Origin: an uncultured Oscillospiraceae bacterium | GTDB lineage: Bacteria; Bacillota; Clostridia; Oscillospirales; Oscillospiraceae | Assembly (NCBI GenBank): GCA_900763965.1 | Contig: CAAFMG010000143.1 | Location: forward strand, 1-7,315 | Length of the DNA stretch: 7,315 bases | Direction of reading: 5' to 3' | Part shown: piece by piece, positions 6,289-7,315 of the stretch | Layout of the letters: each line of letters opens with the position of its first letter | Numbering within the stretch: position 1 is the first letter of the stretch | Position numbers and translations under genes: made by a program | Notes under the pieces: model-generated | What the model was told of the DNA's origin: nothing | The model's input: only the letters and a program-made list of their open reading frames with translations | Database searches by the model: none

Positions 6289-6954
6289 TTATGACCCCAT
6301 CATGATTTTTCCGTAAAAGATACCATCGGTAAGGACCCCCGGATCCTCCAAAACGACACACGGTCTGTAGGATCCCTGCGGTAAGTCAGAAAATGTCAAC
6401 ACAGTATTTTGCAAAACGCCCATAGACAGCGGGTAGACATAGCCCGTTTCTGTTTCTGCATTGTACAAGCCAACCGATATATTGGCAGTAGACGGTATCC
6501 AGGTGCAGGTACTCAGGGCAAGCGAAACCCTCTCGTGATCCAAAATCTGGTACGCTAAATTGGAAGCGATCAAATTCTCTGCATTTCCAAACCCACCCAT
6601 CACAAACGAAAAATACTGCCCCACAACGCTTTGGTCATCTGTTGGGCCTAGGGAAGCAAGCTGCAAATTCCTTGTATTCTGATCAGCAGCGCCGTACTGA
6701 TCAGCGTATTGGATCTGTCCTTCCTTTACCGTGTGTACAACCGTCTCACCCGCTTTGCCTCCGTCCGGAGACCAGTCATTTGGTAAGACTTCACACGGGA
6801 CAAACAGCTTGGATTCTGATAACCCTTCGCACTTCAAAAGATCCTCTGACAGGATTTCCATCTTGTGATCCTTTCTGGCAAAGAAAAGCCCCCCTGCCAA
6901 GCATACAAGCAGCAATAACAGGATCCCGTAACGCACCGTTCTTTTCATCGTCAT
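6289..6954 (-). CDS. Membrane-anchored extracytoplasmic protein of unknown function
   Basis: A 221-residue protein I do not recognise. Residues 1-8 are basic, 9-26 form one hydrophobic segment (a signal anchor; there is no proper lipobox, since Val precedes Cys18), and the rest should be outside. It contains four external Cys (42, 54, 150, 199). Residues about 125-221 read as alternating beta strands ending in a DLPQGSYRPCVVLEDPG turn and GIFYGKIMM, suggesting a small beta-sandwich. The start at 6954 is set by GGAGGTG (6967-6961) six bases upstream; ATG 6969 would overlap this site. Base composition is lower in G+C (lines sampled near 42-47%) than the plus-strand operon (near 58%), and the gene sits between a terminator and a transposon end, which points to acquired DNA. 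No convincing sigma-A promoter is visible upstream. The protein is real on length, ribosome site and membrane signal; function is open. Confidence 0.8.
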   Translation of the reverse strand: MTMKRTVRYGILLLLLVCLAGGLFFARKDHKMEILSEDLLKCEGLSESKLFVPCEVLPNDWSPDGGKAGETVVHTVKEGQIQYADQYGAADQNTRNLQLASLGPTDDQSVVGQYFSFVMGGFGNAENLIASNLAYQILDHERVSLALSTCTWIPSTANISVGLYNAETETGYVYPLSMGVLQNTVLTFSDLPQGSYRPCVVLEDPGVLTDGIFYGKIMMGS

Positions 6955-6979
6955 GTATATCACCTCCAATAAACGTCTA

Positions 6980-7006
6980 TTATGTTGAAATCTTTCCGTT
7001 TTTCAT
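6980..7006 (-). CDS. Eight-residue leader-type reading frame (MKNGKIST)
   Basis: ATG at 7006-7004, eight sense codons, stop TAA at 6982-6980. Ten bases complementary to the 16S rRNA tail (AAGGAGGTGA, 7021-7012) stand directly upstream at normal spacing, making this the strongest ribosome site in the window. It ends 25 bases before the start of the membrane-protein gene, whose own site GGAGGTGAT repeats the same bases. The product is hydrophilic, with Lys2, Lys5 and no regulatory run of one amino acid. It could be a translated leader controlling the next gene, a peptide in its own right, or the stump of a gene broken by deletion. The ribosome site is seen; translation is inferred. Confidence 0.5.
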   Translation of the reverse strand: MKNGKIST

Positions 7007-7011
7007 GGTAA

Positions 7012-7021
7012 TCACCTCCTT
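7012..7021 (-). promoter_or_regulatory. Extended Shine-Dalgarno of the short reading frame
   Basis: AAGGAGGTGA on the minus strand, five bases before the ATG at 7006. A small hairpin with arms GGCT/AGCC (complement of 7030-7042) lies just upstream of it in the same transcript and does not cover it. Confidence 0.75.
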
Positions 7022-7061
7022 GCTCCGAAGGCTAGCACAGCCCTTAAAAAATATCAATAGC

Positions 7062-7093
7062 TTATGTCGAAACGCAAGGAAATTACGACAAAA
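7062..7093. promoter_or_regulatory. Spaced inverted repeat with Spo0A-box-like half sites
   Basis: TTATGTCG (7062-7069) and CGACAAAA (7086-7093) are complementary at 7 of 8 positions across a 16-base spacer. The left half continues as TGTCGAA (7065-7071), which matches the published 0A-box core TGNCGAA; the right half, read on the minus strand, is TGTCGTA, one base off. It lies about 55 bases upstream of the short reading frame, where a promoter for the minus-strand genes should be. Binding by Spo0A or another dimeric regulator is inference. Confidence 0.35.
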
Positions 7094-7148
7094 TGCAGAT
7101 TCAGGAAGGCTAGTGCCGCTTGAAGAAATACGAGACAAATGGTAAAAT

Positions 7149-7175
7149 AGACTCACTGTATCGAGCAGTAAGTCT
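7149..7175 (-). terminator. Hairpin downstream of the transposase, possible second terminator
   Basis: AGACTCACTG (7149-7158) and CAGTAAGTCT (7166-7175) pair at 9 of 10 positions around a 7-base loop; in minus-strand RNA the odd pair is a U-G wobble, so the stem is complete. It is followed on that strand by ATTTTACC. It would back up the stronger hairpin at 7188-7222 and insulate the membrane-protein gene from transposase transcription. Confidence 0.5.
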
Positions 7176-7187
7176 CAGACCGTCGAG

Positions 7188-7222
7188 AAACCCCAGTTTT
7201 GCATCAGGCAAAACTGGGGTTT
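7188..7222. terminator. Strong terminator hairpin overlapping the transposase stop codon
   Basis: AAACCCCAGTTTTGC (7188-7202) and GCAAAACTGGGGTTT (7208-7222) form a perfect 15-bp stem with a 5-base loop, ending in T runs on both strands. The transposase stop codon (7206-7204) falls inside the loop, so the left half of the hairpin is made from the last sense codons. It can stop transcription in either direction. Confidence 0.85.
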
Positions 7223-7315
7223 TGAGCGTATTGTGGCCAAAATATGAGTATTTGCAAAAGGTTGTGGGTATCCTCCCACTTCTTAATTGCGAACTTTTTC
7301 AAGTTCATGGCAGCA
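7204..7315 (-). CDS. C-terminal fragment of a DDE transposase, IS1182-like (continues beyond window)
   Basis: The minus strand is open from the right edge to TGA at 7206-7204, giving 36 residues that start AAMNLKKFAIKKWED and end QYAQNPSFA. The Ala-Ala-Met-Asn-Leu-Lys-Lys motif followed by a short hydrophobic tail is typical of the extreme C-terminus of IS1182/IS5-group transposases with a DDE_Tnp_1_6-type domain. The catalytic residues and the start lie outside the window, so whether the gene is intact cannot be judged. The short length makes the family assignment moderate rather than firm. Confidence 0.65.
   Translation of the reverse strand, partial: AAMNLKKFAIKKWEDTHNLLQILIFWPQYAQNPSFA

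Larger units (their letters stand above)
7149..7315 (-). mobile_element. End of an insertion sequence, inner boundary approximate
   Basis: The transposase tail, its stop-codon hairpin and the second hairpin at 7149-7175 indicate the transposase-3' end of an insertion sequence. The exact tip and the target duplication cannot be set because the other end is outside the window; the left limit given is the edge of the outer hairpin. Confidence 0.45.

Noticed and set aside
6955..6969. Alternative start of the membrane protein at 6969
   Set aside because: It overlaps the GGAGGTG site at 6967-6961 that clearly serves ATG 6954.
6642..7145. Plus-strand frame of 167 codons opposite the membrane protein
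   Set aside because: It has no ribosome site, runs across the strong minus-strand sites at 6961-7021 and gives a product without any domain signal.
1..7315. CRISPR array, prophage or defence system
   Set aside because: No regularly spaced repeats, no cas, integrase or defence-type domains are visible; the only mobile signal is the transposase tail at the right edge.

Overview
The window looks like chromosomal DNA from a fairly GC-rich member of the Clostridia (Firmicutes), possibly an Oscillospiraceae/Ruminococcaceae-type gut bacterium. The evidence is strong GGAGG ribosome sites, near-consensus sigma-A promoters, a short ComEA, a clostridial-style D-Ala-D-Ala carboxypeptidase and a PhoP/PhoR-type two-component pair with a GerMN lipoprotein. 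Genus is inference only.

Layout. (1) 1-110: the 5' part of a tRNA-Thr(CGT) on the minus strand, with a perfect TTGACA-N17-TATAAT promoter. (2) 194-253: a 13-bp inverted repeat that probably ends the next operon. (3) 278-2387, minus strand: a D-alanyl-D-alanine carboxypeptidase homologue followed, one base after its stop, by a family-4 (Fe-S) uracil-DNA glycosylase. (4) 2411-2481: a compact divergent control region with two good promoters whose -10 boxes are 7 bp apart, plus a CCGGAC-TT-GTCCGG palindrome on the -35 of one of them. (5) 2500-6231, plus strand: a tight five-gene operon of comEA, response regulator, sensor histidine kinase, GerMN lipoprotein and exodeoxyribonuclease III, closed by a 13-bp hairpin terminator at 6238-6272. 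(6) 6289-7006, minus strand: a less GC-rich segment with an unrecognised membrane-anchored extracytoplasmic protein, preceded by an 8-codon reading frame with its own near-perfect Shine-Dalgarno. (7) 7149-7315: two hairpins and the C-terminal 36 residues of a DDE transposase (IS1182-like) entering from the right edge.

How the genes may work together. The kinase and regulator probably sense an envelope or external signal. The lipoprotein translated with them resembles the third member of the actinobacterial MtrA-MtrB-LpqB arrangement. Uracil glycosylase and ExoIII catalyse consecutive steps of base-excision repair and lie in the two divergent operons; ComEA is a DNA-binding uptake protein. A shared switch for envelope and DNA functions is therefore conceivable but unproven. 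The most unusual single observation is that the carboxypeptidase homologue has threonine where the family has its catalytic serine (Thr-Leu-Ser-Lys in place of Ser-x-x-Lys).
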